Shown: piece after piece, positions 1 to 5,661 of the stretch
Layout of the letters: the number at the start of each line of letters is the position of its first letter
Position numbering within the stretch: position 1 is the first letter of the stretch
Origin: Thioalkalivibrio sp.
GTDB lineage: Bacteria > Pseudomonadota > Gammaproteobacteria > Ectothiorhodospirales > Ectothiorhodospiraceae
NCBI GenBank assembly: GCA_007133115.1
Contig: SLNI01000262.1
Coordinates: 1-7,138, forward strand
DNA length: 7,138 nt
Direction: 5' to 3'
The notes under the pieces: generated by a model
The model's database searches: none
What the model was told of the DNA's origin: nothing
The model's input: only the letters and a program-made list of their open reading frames with translations
Program-made: the position numbers and the translations under genes

Positions 1-1041
1 AACCAGCAGAGCATGAGCGCAGAACTCGAAGACTGCTTCGTGCTGCTCTACGACAAGAAGATCTCCAACATCCGTGACCTGCTTCCGGTACTGGAAGGCG
101 TTGCGAAGGCCGGCAAGCCGCTGCTGATCGTTTCCGAGGACGTCGAAGGCGAGGCTCTGGCCACCCTGGTCGTGAACACCATGCGCGGTATCGTGAAGGT
201 CGCGGCCGTGAAGGCTCCCGGCTTCGGTGATCGTCGCAAGGCCATGCTGCAGGACATCGCGATCCTGACCGGTGGCCAGGTGATCTCCGAGGAAGTCGGC
301 CTGTCACTGGAAAAAGCCAGCATCGAAGACCTTGGGCACGCCAAGAAGGTGCAGGTGACGAAGGAAAACACCACGATCATCGACGGTGCCGGCAATCCGG
401 ACGACATCAAGGGCCGTGTCGATCAGATCCGTGCCCAGATCGAGGAAGCCACCTCCGACTATGACAAGGAGAAGCTGCAGGAGCGGGTTGCAAAGCTCGC
501 CGGCGGCGTTGCGGTGATCAAGGTGGGTGCCGCGACCGAGTTCGAGATGAAGGAGAAAAAGGCCCGCGTCGAGGACGCTCTGCACGCGACCCGCGCTGCG
601 GTGGAAGAAGGTGTCGTTCCCGGCGGCGGCGTGGCCCTCGTGCGTGCCCTGCAGGCGCTCAAGGATCTGAAGGGTGCGAACCACGACCAGGACATCGGTA
701 TCGCCATCGCGCGTCGTTCCATGGAAGAGCCGTTGCGCCAGATCGTGATGAACTGCGGTGAAGAGCCTTCCGTGGTCATGAACAGGGTGCAGGAAGGTAC
801 CGGAAACTACGGGTACAACGCTGCTACCGGCGAGTACGGGGACATGATCGACATGGGTATTCTCGATCCCACCAAGGTCACCCGCACTGCACTGCAGAAC
901 GCGTCTTCGGTTGCGGGCCTGATCATCACCACCGAGGCAATGGTTGCTGAACTGCCCCGCAAGGATGACAAGGGCGGTGCCGGCTCAGGTATGGATGACA
1001 TGGGCGGCATGGGTGGTATGGGTGGTATGGGCATGATGTAA
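1..1041 (+). CDS. groEL: Chaperonin GroEL (Hsp60), 5'-truncated by window start
   Basis: GroEL is the large subunit of the cytoplasmic GroEL/GroES ATP-driven protein-folding chamber. The frame is open from base 1, and 346 residues remain, corresponding to roughly residue 206 onward of the 548-residue E. coli protein. The fragment holds most of the apical domain, the second intermediate segment and the C-terminal equatorial domain. Visible landmarks are DKKISNI and [15 protein letters not shown] near the start, [35 protein letters not shown], and [17 protein letters not shown]. The last contains the Asp equivalent to catalytic D398 of E. coli. [23 protein letters not shown] and a GGM-repeat tail ending GMM follow. 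The ATG at base 13 is internal, because the homologous sequence continues upstream of it. groES would be expected upstream, outside the window. A strong terminator follows the stop by 29 bases. Identification is secure. Confidence 0.98.
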   Translation, partial: NQQSMSAELEDCFVLLYDKKISNIRDLLPVLEGVAKAGKPLLIVSEDVEGEALATLVVNTMRGIVKVAAVKAPGFGDRRKAMLQDIAILTGGQVISEEVGLSLEKASIEDLGHAKKVQVTKENTTIIDGAGNPDDIKGRVDQIRAQIEEATSDYDKEKLQERVAKLAGGVAVIKVGAATEFEMKEKKARVEDALHATRAAVEEGVVPGGGVALVRALQALKDLKGANHDQDIGIAIARRSMEEPLRQIVMNCGEEPSVVMNRVQEGTGNYGYNAATGEYGDMIDMGILDPTKVTRTALQNASSVAGLIITTEAMVAELPRKDDKGGAGSGMDDMGGMGGMGGMGMM

Positions 1042-1070
1042 GCCTCCTGGGCGTGCAGCATGGCTGTTCG

Positions 1071-1096
1071 AGACCCCGCTTCGGCGGGGTCTTTTT
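1071..1096 (+). terminator. Rho-independent terminator of groEL
   Basis: A perfect 9-bp stem, AGACCCCGC (1071-1079) with GCGGGGTCT (1084-1092), encloses a stable TTCG tetraloop. It runs directly into a T tract (1092-1096). It lies 29 bases after the groEL stop and should separate groESL transcription from the gene downstream. Confidence 0.95.
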
Positions 1097-1375
1097 GTCT
1101 GGACTCCATGGTGGCTTTGAACGTCTATGCACTGGCGTATCGGCGCTGTCTCCCCCGAGTGGCCGATGGGTGTCTCGGATATGTCACAGTCGTTGTCATA
1201 TGGAGACGATTTTCAAGAAAAAGGGATGCAAAACCTCGAGCGTTGTGCCACTATCAGGGTGTTGCGGGCGCAATGTCATCGCCCTTCGTCTTGTGGCTAT
1301 GGCGAAGCCTGCAAAAAGATCTGCAAAACATGGTTCCATTCGGGCCTACCGGTTCACTCTGAGGAGACTAGGGAA
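1097..1375 (+). other. Intergenic leader region upstream of the OmpA-like gene
   Basis: This gap of about 280 bases must hold the promoter of the OmpA-like gene, because the groEL terminator precedes it. I found no convincing sigma-70 -35/-10 pair at proper spacing. It holds an imperfect dyad, ATATG (1179-1183) with CATAT (1197-1201), set in the near-symmetric frame ATATGTCA...TGTCATAT. It also holds three copies of TGCAAAA (1227-1233, 1310-1316, 1322-1328), and a fourth overlaps the start codon at 1377-1383. The coding frame of the OmpA-like gene stays open back to an ATG at 1127. That stretch does not look like protein from this family and has no good ribosome site, so I treat it as noncoding. 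Confidence 0.5.
1361..1366 (+). promoter_or_regulatory. Ribosome binding site setting the OmpA-like start
   Basis: GAGGAG lies 9 bases before the ATG at 1376. It selects this start over the upstream in-frame ATG at 1127, and the protein that results begins directly with a signal peptide. Confidence 0.85.
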
Positions 1376-1993
1376 ATGCAAAATAAAGCGGTAAAGAATT
1401 TTCTGGCACTGTCGGTCGCGGCACTGGTGTTTGGGACCACGGGTGCCGTTTCGGCAGCCAACGTCTACGATTCACAAGGTTCCGTCGTGCGCGACAGCCA
1501 GGGCGAGTGCGTGCGCACGCCTTACTGGGCTCCGGAAAACGTCCGTACCCCGGGCTGCGCCGGTTACATCGAGCCCGTGGTCGAAGCCGCTCCTGCGCCT
1601 GCCCCGGCTCCGGCTCCGGCTCCCCAGTTCACCACGACCACGTTGAGCGCTGAGGCACTGTTCGACTTCGACAAGTCGACGTTGCGTCCGGAAGGCCGGG
1701 ATACGTTGCGCGCCTTGGCTGCACAGCTGAATGCCGCCGACGCGAGCTACACCTCGGTCCTGGTGGAAGGCCATACCTGCAGCATCGGTGCGGAAGCCTA
1801 TAACCAGGGTCTGTCCGAGCGCCGTGCGGCATCTGTCGCGGACTTCCTGGTGAGCGAAGGCATCCGTCCCGACGCCATCCGCCAGGTGGGCTATGGTGAA
1901 AACCGACCGGTTGCCGACAATGCCACCCGAGCCGGACGCGAGCAGAACCGTCGTGTAGAAATCACGACGGATGTGCGCAAGCGCGCCCAGTAA
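1376..1993 (+). CDS. OmpA-family outer-membrane/peptidoglycan-binding protein
   Basis: A 205-residue exported protein that probably tethers the outer envelope to peptidoglycan. Residues 1-27 are a Sec signal peptide (basic start, hydrophobic core, AVSA before the predicted cut). Residues 28-65 hold a short cysteine-containing segment (C45, C61) with the pattern GEC..TPYW..., seen in many gammaproteobacterial OmpA-like proteins. Residues 72-83 are an (Ala-Pro)6 linker. Residues 90-200 form the OmpA C-terminal domain, with LFDFDKSTLRPEG, GHTCSIG, NQGLSERRA and NRRVEI. There is no beta-barrel domain, so it resembles short OmpA-like proteins rather than full OmpA. In the usual GHTDxxG motif the Asp that contacts diaminopimelate is Cys135 here, while the partner Arg (R150) is kept. 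The start is fixed by GAGGAG at 1361. It sits between two terminators, so it is probably monocistronic. Confidence 0.93.
   Translation: MQNKAVKNFLALSVAALVFGTTGAVSAANVYDSQGSVVRDSQGECVRTPYWAPENVRTPGCAGYIEPVVEAAPAPAPAPAPAPQFTTTTLSAEALFDFDKSTLRPEGRDTLRALAAQLNAADASYTSVLVEGHTCSIGAEAYNQGLSERRAASVADFLVSEGIRPDAIRQVGYGENRPVADNATRAGREQNRRVEITTDVRKRAQ
1589..1624 (+). repeat. Ala-Pro codon repeat (linker) inside the OmpA-like gene
   Basis: Six Ala-Pro dipeptides in a row, partly encoded by a tandem CCGGCT-type hexamer. It is an extended, flexible linker between the N-terminal segment and the OmpA domain, and a place where length could vary between strains. Confidence 0.85.
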
Positions 1994-2011
1994 ACCCGAC
2001 TGGCGTGCGTG

Positions 2012-2036
2012 TTCTCCGGGCTTCGTGTCCGGAGAA
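2012..2036 (+). other. Stem-loop after the OmpA-like gene
   Basis: An 8-bp perfect stem, TTCTCCGG (2012-2019) with CCGGAGAA (2029-2036), carries a 9-base loop. It lies 18 bases after the stop codon and just ahead of the terminator hairpin. It has no T tract, so it is more likely an mRNA 3'-end stability element than a terminator. Confidence 0.5.
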
Positions 2037-2040
2037 GCGA

Positions 2041-2070
2041 GAGGGCCCCGCTAGCGGGGCCCTTCTTTTT
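2041..2070 (+). terminator. Rho-independent terminator of the OmpA-like gene
   Basis: A near-perfect palindrome, AGGGCCCCGC (2042-2051) with GCGGGGCCCT (2054-2063), is followed by TTCTTTTT. The very GC-rich stem and T-rich tail make it a strong plus-strand terminator. On the minus strand the stem is followed only by a C/T-mixed stretch, so it would be a weaker terminator for the convergent operon. Confidence 0.93.
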
Positions 2071-2164
2071 GGCCATCGACTCCGGCCCTGATTTCCCCCG
2101 TGTGCACCGGCGGTGCAGCTTTACACCGGCCCCGATGTCACGGAGGAGCGGCCGAAAGCCGCCG
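2071..2164. other. Convergent intergenic spacer, nothing definite
   Basis: This lies between the plus-strand terminator and the end of the minus-strand operon. It contains a small hairpin, TGCACC (2103-2108) with GGTGCA (2112-2117). There is no T tract on either side and no coding signal. I see no canonical minus-strand terminator here. Confidence 0.4.
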
Positions 2165-2653
2165 TCAGAACCGACCCCCGTCCAGGTCGCGAAGCAGAAT
2201 CCGGTCGATGTCGTCGAACCGAAGAATCCGTGTCCCGGCATGGTCCTCGAGGAACTCGCGTGCGTCGTTCTCACTGGCGAGCGGCACCAGTTCGTGGCCC
2301 ATCGGGCCGAGGACATCGGAGCCCACCACATACCAGGCCGAGAAGGCGTCGATGCGGCTGAGCCCGTAATACTCGGTAACGCCGATCGCGGTGATATCGT
2401 CGGCCGCCCGGCCGGGAGCGTAACGGGGAAGGTCGAAGAGATACTTGAACAGGTCCTTGGCACCGTCGAAGTGATCGGTTTGACCATCCGCATAGACCAC
2501 GGTGGCGATCCAGGCCGGATACCGCGCCACCAGCATGCCGCAGACCGGGCAGGTATCGCGGGCCTGCGGATCGGGCATGGAATCAGGGGAATTGGAAGCC
2601 GCCAGCGCAAAACTCCAGGCGAGCAGCAGCGAGATTCCCAGTATCCTCAACAT
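2165..2653 (-). CDS. nosL: NosL-family copper-binding protein, Sec-exported
   Basis: A 162-residue periplasmic protein of the NosL family. NosL binds Cu(I) and helps supply copper to nitrous oxide reductase. Residues 1-19 are a Sec signal peptide ending in ALA. Unlike typical NosL there is no lipobox cysteine, so the protein may be soluble in the periplasm. The metal-site motif CPVCGM is at 35-40, followed by DHFDGAKDLFKY (60-71), and by SDVLGPMGHELVP (112-124), which carries the family's conserved Met and His (M118, H120). The start is set by GGAGGA six bases upstream (2660-2665 on the plus strand); an in-frame ATG at 2689 would add 12 residues ahead of the signal peptide. It is the last gene of the minus-strand operon, 51 bases after the Tat-type NosL-like gene. 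The family is clear, but the client is not, because no nosZ is visible. Confidence 0.9.
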   Translation of the reverse strand: MLRILGISLLLAWSFALAASNSPDSMPDPQARDTCPVCGMLVARYPAWIATVVYADGQTDHFDGAKDLFKYLFDLPRYAPGRAADDITAIGVTEYYGLSRIDAFSAWYVVGSDVLGPMGHELVPLASENDAREFLEDHAGTRILRFDDIDRILLRDLDGGRF

Positions 2654-2659
2654 CGTGTG

Positions 2660-2665
2660 TCCTCC
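2660..2665 (-). promoter_or_regulatory. Ribosome binding site of the Sec-type nosL
   Basis: GGAGGA (read on the minus strand) lies 6 bases before the ATG at 2653. This is the best Shine-Dalgarno match in the window, and it decides the start against the in-frame ATG at 2689. Confidence 0.85.
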
Positions 2666-2704
2666 AGATCCAGTTCCTGCATTCTCCATTCGAAGCCATC
2701 CTGG

Positions 2705-3307
2705 TCATGGCGACTTCGGCGGCATCCGGGCGCGACGCTCCGCGCGGCGCCGGCGGATCATCACGGTGTCGTGCGCCATATCCAGGTAGGTCGCGCTCAG
2801 CGCTTCTTCGAAATCTCCGATCTCCCCGCCGTGGGTCTGTTGCGCCGACTGGGCCGCGGCTTGTGTCGCGAAGGCCATCTTGCTGCGTGCCGTCATGGTT
2901 CCGGGCAAGGCGCTGCCGATCAGATAGCGGGCCGCATCGATCTCCACCATCGGGCGGATCGCTTCCTGTGACCCGAAATCCGCGGCATAGATGGCCTTGG
3001 GACCCAGATCGATATTCAGGCTCAGACTGAGGGCCGCGCAGTGGAGAGAGCAGGTTGGATCCACGCGACCATCGTCAAAATGAATCAGGTGCCGGCTGTG
3101 GTGCCACTGCCGACGATCCATGCCGCAATAGGGGCAGCGCGGGTATTTCTCCAGCTCGTCCTCAAGCGGATTCGGGTCTGGCGCGGTCCTCGGCATGAAC
3201 TGCAGTGGGGTACCGTCGCCCGCGCAGGGTGCCTCGGCCGAGGCCTTCCCAACCGTTCCCAGCAGCCCCACCCATGCGGCTCCTTTCAACACGTCTCTGC
3301 GTTTCAT
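2705..3307 (-). CDS. NosL-like protein with twin-arginine signal
   Basis: A 200-residue protein that I assign to the NosL family by its cysteine motifs and C-terminal half. It begins MKRRDVLKGAAWVGLLG, a twin-arginine signal with the RR pair at 3-4 and a weakly hydrophobic stretch, probably cut after KASA (about 24). Tat export suggests that it crosses the membrane folded, possibly with its metal already bound. Residues 58-63 are CPYCGM. A histidine-rich stretch (H69, H70, H73, H76) and CSLHC (86-90) follow, giving several possible soft-metal ligands. The C-terminal part, with GTMTARSKMAFA and GGEIGDFEEAL (160-170), matches what I recall of long NosL-like proteins. The start is fixed by AAGGAG seven bases upstream; the alternative ATG at 3325 lies before that site. 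The C-terminal tail is very basic (RRRRAERR). It follows the SafE-like gene by 68 bases. Confidence 0.82.
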   Translation of the reverse strand: MKRRDVLKGAAWVGLLGTVGKASAEAPCAGDGTPLQFMPRTAPDPNPLEDELEKYPRCPYCGMDRRQWHHSRHLIHFDDGRVDPTCSLHCAALSLSLNIDLGPKAIYAADFGSQEAIRPMVEIDAARYLIGSALPGTMTARSKMAFATQAAAQSAQQTHGGEIGDFEEALSATYLDMAHDTVMIRRRRAERRARMPPKSP

Positions 3308-3314
3308 CCTACGG

Positions 3315-3320
3315 CTCCTT
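3315..3320 (-). promoter_or_regulatory. Ribosome binding site of the Tat-type NosL-like gene
   Basis: AAGGAG (minus strand) lies 7 bases before the ATG at 3307. It places the start directly at the twin-arginine signal and rules out the in-frame ATG at 3325. Confidence 0.8.
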
Positions 3321-3332
3321 GTCATCGTTTTT

Positions 3333-3356
3333 ACCGGCGCCAAACGGTTGGCCGGT
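3333..3356 (-). other. Intergenic stem-loop between the SafE-like and NosL-like genes
   Basis: On the minus strand, ACCGG-CCAA pairs with TTGG-(GC bulge)-CCGGT around a four-base loop, giving about 9 bp with one 2-base bulge. It is followed by AAAAACG rather than a T run, so it is not an intrinsic terminator. It could mark an mRNA processing or stability site between the membrane/redox half and the NosL half of the operon. Confidence 0.4.
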
Positions 3357-3375
3357 CTGCCTGAACCCGGCGGAG

Positions 3376-4065
3376 CTACCCGCCGACCAGACCCTGCATC
3401 ACCTCGAAGTAACGGATGCCCTGGTACAGAGTGGCGATCCCCAGTGCGATCACGAAAAGGGCGGCGACCTGCATCATCCGTCCCCGGATCCCGCAGCCCA
3501 GTCGCCCGACAATCAGGCTCAACGCCAGCATCGAAGGCAGCGTCCCGAGGCCGAAGGCCAGCATAAGCTTGGCTCCGCCCAGGGGCCCCCCGGCCGTGGT
3601 GGCCTGGACGGCCACGGCCAGGGTGAGCGAACACGGCATCAGGCCGTTGATCGTCCCGCCGATCCATGCCCCGGCCAGTGGGCCACGACGATCCGCCGAG
3701 CGCAGGGCATAATTCAGCAGGCCCGAGGGCAGAACCGAAATGCCAATGCGATGCAGCGGTCCCACGCCGAGAATATCGAGGCCAAGCAGGATGACCACGA
3801 CGCCGGCGACAATCATCAGCACGCCCTGGGCCATCCCGAGGCTTCCGGCAGAGATCAGCAACCCTACGGCACCCGCGGCGGCACCCGCGGCGACGTATAC
3901 GGAGATGCGCGCGCCATGGTAGGCCGCGTAGGTTACTGGACGCTTCGAATGACGGCCCATCTTCAGGAAGAAGGCCGAGACGAGCCCGCCGCACATACCC
4001 ACGCAGTGACCGCTGCCCAGGACGCCTGCCAGGAATGCGATCACCCAGGTGTATTCGGCCTGCAT
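3376..4065 (-). CDS. SafE/DsbD_2-type (CcdA-like) membrane protein
   Basis: A 229-residue integral membrane protein with about six hydrophobic segments. It resembles proteins annotated as sulfite exporter TauE/SafE or as the cytochrome-c-biogenesis transmembrane domain (DsbD_2). Key motifs are GSGHCVGMCGG (17-27) in the first helix and NGLMPCS (140-146) near the fourth. Paired helix cysteines in this arrangement recall CcdA/DsbD, which pass electrons from cytoplasmic thioredoxin to periplasmic thioredoxin-like proteins. Members of the group also occur beside copper-handling and cytochrome oxidase assembly genes, so metal transport is an alternative. Its ATG shares one base with the stop of the TlpA-like gene (TAATG), and GGAG sits 8 bases upstream. 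The translational coupling supports a joint role with TlpA. The general family is sure; the substrate is not. Confidence 0.85.
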   Translation of the reverse strand: MQAEYTWVIAFLAGVLGSGHCVGMCGGLVSAFFLKMGRHSKRPVTYAAYHGARISVYVAAGAAAGAVGLLISAGSLGMAQGVLMIVAGVVVILLGLDILGVGPLHRIGISVLPSGLLNYALRSADRRGPLAGAWIGGTINGLMPCSLTLAVAVQATTAGGPLGGAKLMLAFGLGTLPSMLALSLIVGRLGCGIRGRMMQVAALFVIALGIATLYQGIRYFEVMQGLVGG

Positions 4066-4649
4066 TATTGGTGCTCCGGACTCGGATTCGCTCCAGGCGT
4101 TGGAAGATTCGCCATGGCGGTTGCTTCGGACCCGTTGGCGGACGCGGGAGAACGCAGCAGTGGCACGGCCATGCGCTCGAAGGTGGCGGCATCGGACTCC
4201 CCGATGATCTTCCCGCGCACGATACCGTCACGGTCGATGAAGTAGGTGACCGGGATCGCGATGACGCCGAAACGCCGGGCTACGGCCGAGTCCGGGTCCA
4301 GCAGGGTCGGGTAGGAGTAGCCGACGCGTTCGACGAAGCGCCGCACGTGCTCGGGATCCTGCCCGACGTTGACCGCCAGGATTTCCAGTCCCTGATCGTG
4401 CAGCCGCTGGTAGACGGGTTCCAGTTCGCGCATTTCCCGCCGGCAGAAGGGGCACCAGTCGGCCCAGAACCGGACCGCGACCACCGACCCGCTCAGTTCG
4501 TCCAGAGCGACACGGCCCTCGCCAAGGCGCTGAAGGTCGAAACCGGGAGCGGGTTCGCCGCTGACAAGGCGCGGACGCTCTCCGCCGCAGCCACTCACCA
4601 GCATGACCAGCATCACCAGGATCCATCCGAACACGATGCGCGGTTTCAT
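4065..4649 (-). CDS. TlpA-like thioredoxin lipoprotein
   Basis: A 194-residue periplasmic thiol-disulfide oxidoreductase anchored by lipid. The N-terminus is a lipoprotein signal with the lipobox VSGC, giving Cys21 as the modified residue. Gly, not Asp, follows at +2. The AhpC/TlpA-type thioredoxin fold spans about residues 30-165, with FWADWCPFC (active-site C66 and C69), TLLDPDSAVARRFGV, and AIPVTYFIDRDG carrying the cis-proline (P133). Proteins of this family reduce periplasmic disulfides in cytochrome c maturation or copper-site assembly (TlpA acts on Sco and the CuA site). The last 30 residues are a Pro/Ala/Asn-rich low-complexity tail of unknown purpose. It starts 10 bases after the preceding gene and overlaps the next by one base. 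The Shine-Dalgarno site is weak, so coupling with upstream translation is likely. Confidence 0.93.
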   Translation of the reverse strand: MKPRIVFGWILVMLVMLVSGCGGERPRLVSGEPAPGFDLQRLGEGRVALDELSGSVVAVRFWADWCPFCRREMRELEPVYQRLHDQGLEILAVNVGQDPEHVRRFVERVGYSYPTLLDPDSAVARRFGVIAIPVTYFIDRDGIVRGKIIGESDAATFERMAVPLLRSPASANGSEATAMANLPTPGANPSPEHQ

Positions 4650-4659
4650 GGTTCTCGGC

Positions 4660-5661
4660 TCAGTAGCCCAGCAGGAGCAGGTTCGAGCGCCAGGACAGCC
4701 AAGCTGTCAGCGCGGTGAAGACGAGCAGGCCGATGCCCGCGGTGATGACCAGCGGCGGTGCCGAGTGCGACAGTACCCCGCGCACGCTGTCGCGCCGGGC
4801 CAGAGCAGCCGTCAGCCCCAGACCGAACCCGAGTGCAGTCGCCATGAACAGCGGCAGATACAGGGCATACCCGATATGTCCGTACTCCGGCTGCAGCAGA
4901 CAGAACGGGCAATGGTGCAATGGGTGCTCGTAGACGTACAGGGAGACGAATGTGATGATTCCGGCAATCGCCACCGGAAAAGACAGGGTGCTGAGTGCGC
5001 CAAAAAGCAGCAGGCCGCGACGCCAGCGCAGGTAGACGAGGCCGGACAGCAGCGCCAGGGCCAGTGTTGTGTACAGGAGGATCATCATGGGCGCCGGAGG
5101 AAGACCGGCCATGTGCGCGGTAACCGACTCGGTCCCCCGGCTGAACAGGCTGCCGCAGCAGGAGGTGATGACGTCCGGATCGAGTTTCGCGAAGTAGATC
5201 GACTGGAAAATCGCGGTGACCGCCGCGAGTGGAACGATGGCCAATACCAGGACGTACTTGGCGCGCGTCAACGGGTAGTCCGGGGCGCGCGTGTCCATGT
5301 GATGCAGCACCAGCCAGGCCGCGGCCAGGAAAAAAAGCGCGATGCGCGACTGCAGGGCAGGGAAGCCCCAGGCATTTGCGTTGAGCGTACCGACCGCGCA
5401 CATGGCGCCAACGATCTGCACCGCCATCCGATCGACCGTGTGCACGAACAGCGGCAGCATCAGGATCTGCGCCAGGAACACGACACCAAGCACGGCACCG
5501 ACCAGGTAGGTGCGTTTTTCCAGCCGAAGCTGTCGCGCATGTCCGCTGTCGGGGTTCCAGTGGCGCAGCAGATGCAGTGCGAACAGCCCGGAAGGAATCA
5601 GCAGCAGCAGACTCAACAGATCCGCCAGCTGCAGCGCAAGAACGGGTGTCTGGACCATCAT
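4660..5661 (-). CDS. Polytopic membrane protein with CC and HCPFC motifs, family unrecognised
   Basis: A 333-residue hydrophobic protein that I cannot assign to a named family. I count about eight transmembrane segments (roughly 10-32, 53-74, 106-121, 135-156, 190-211, 218-242, 263-288, 302-323), with one further weak hydrophobic stretch near 81-95. Two cysteine motifs stand out: TSCCGSLF at 167-173 and HHCPFCLLQPEYG at 249-261. By the positive-inside rule (basic clusters at 43-50, 211-215 and 289-294 placed in the cytoplasm) both motifs fall in periplasmic loops. That would suit a thiol-redox or metal-binding role with the TlpA-like protein encoded next, which carries the same CPFC tetrapeptide. 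The start overlaps the stop of the ATPase gene (ATGA at 5658-5661). A second ATG one codon later is equally possible, and neither has a clear ribosome site. It may be an extra membrane subunit of the ABC system. Confidence 0.85.
   Translation of the reverse strand: MMVQTPVLALQLADLLSLLLLIPSGLFALHLLRHWNPDSGHARQLRLEKRTYLVGAVLGVVFLAQILMLPLFVHTVDRMAVQIVGAMCAVGTLNANAWGFPALQSRIALFFLAAAWLVLHHMDTRAPDYPLTRAKYVLVLAIVPLAAVTAIFQSIYFAKLDPDVITSCCGSLFSRGTESVTAHMAGLPPAPMMILLYTTLALALLSGLVYLRWRRGLLLFGALSTLSFPVAIAGIITFVSLYVYEHPLHHCPFCLLQPEYGHIGYALYLPLFMATALGFGLGLTAALARRDSVRGVLSHSAPPLVITAGIGLLVFTALTAWLSWRSNLLLLGY

Noticed and set aside
13..15. ATG as the groEL start
   Set aside because: Homologous GroEL sequence continues upstream in frame to base 1, and GroEL needs about 200 more residues, so the gene is cut by the window.
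1194..1225. TTGTCA as the -35 box of an ompA-like promoter
   Set aside because: At 17 bases' spacing the -10 position reads AGAAAA, a poor match.
1127..1375. N-terminal extension of the OmpA-like protein
   Set aside because: It would bury the signal peptide 83 residues into the protein, and it lacks a ribosome site. GAGGAG at 1361 points to the ATG at 1376.
2103..2117. Small hairpin as terminator of the NosL operon
   Set aside because: The stem is only 6 bp and no T tract follows on the minus strand.
2009..2971. Plus-strand open frame of 320 codons
   Set aside because: It begins inside the terminator region of the OmpA-like gene and runs antisense to both NosL genes, without family features.
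3376..4065. Calling the SafE-like gene a sulfite exporter
   Set aside because: That name comes from family-level annotation. The cysteine motifs and the TlpA/NosL neighbours fit thiol or metal handling better.
3308..4231. Minus-strand open frame running into the Tat-type NosL-like gene, which would give a protein of about 508 residues
   Set aside because: This part is a different frame of the SafE-like and TlpA-like genes, with low-complexity Arg/Gly/Pro translation. The real start at 3307 has a ribosome site and a twin-arginine signal.
3205..4245. Plus-strand open frame of 346 codons
   Set aside because: It is antisense to the SafE-like gene and flanking genes, with no recognisable motifs and a His/Gln/Pro-rich composition typical of a shadow.
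4660..5661. Vitamin K epoxide reductase (VKOR) homologue
   Set aside because: It has a CxxC and a further cysteine pair, but too many helices and none of the VKOR sequence pattern that I know.
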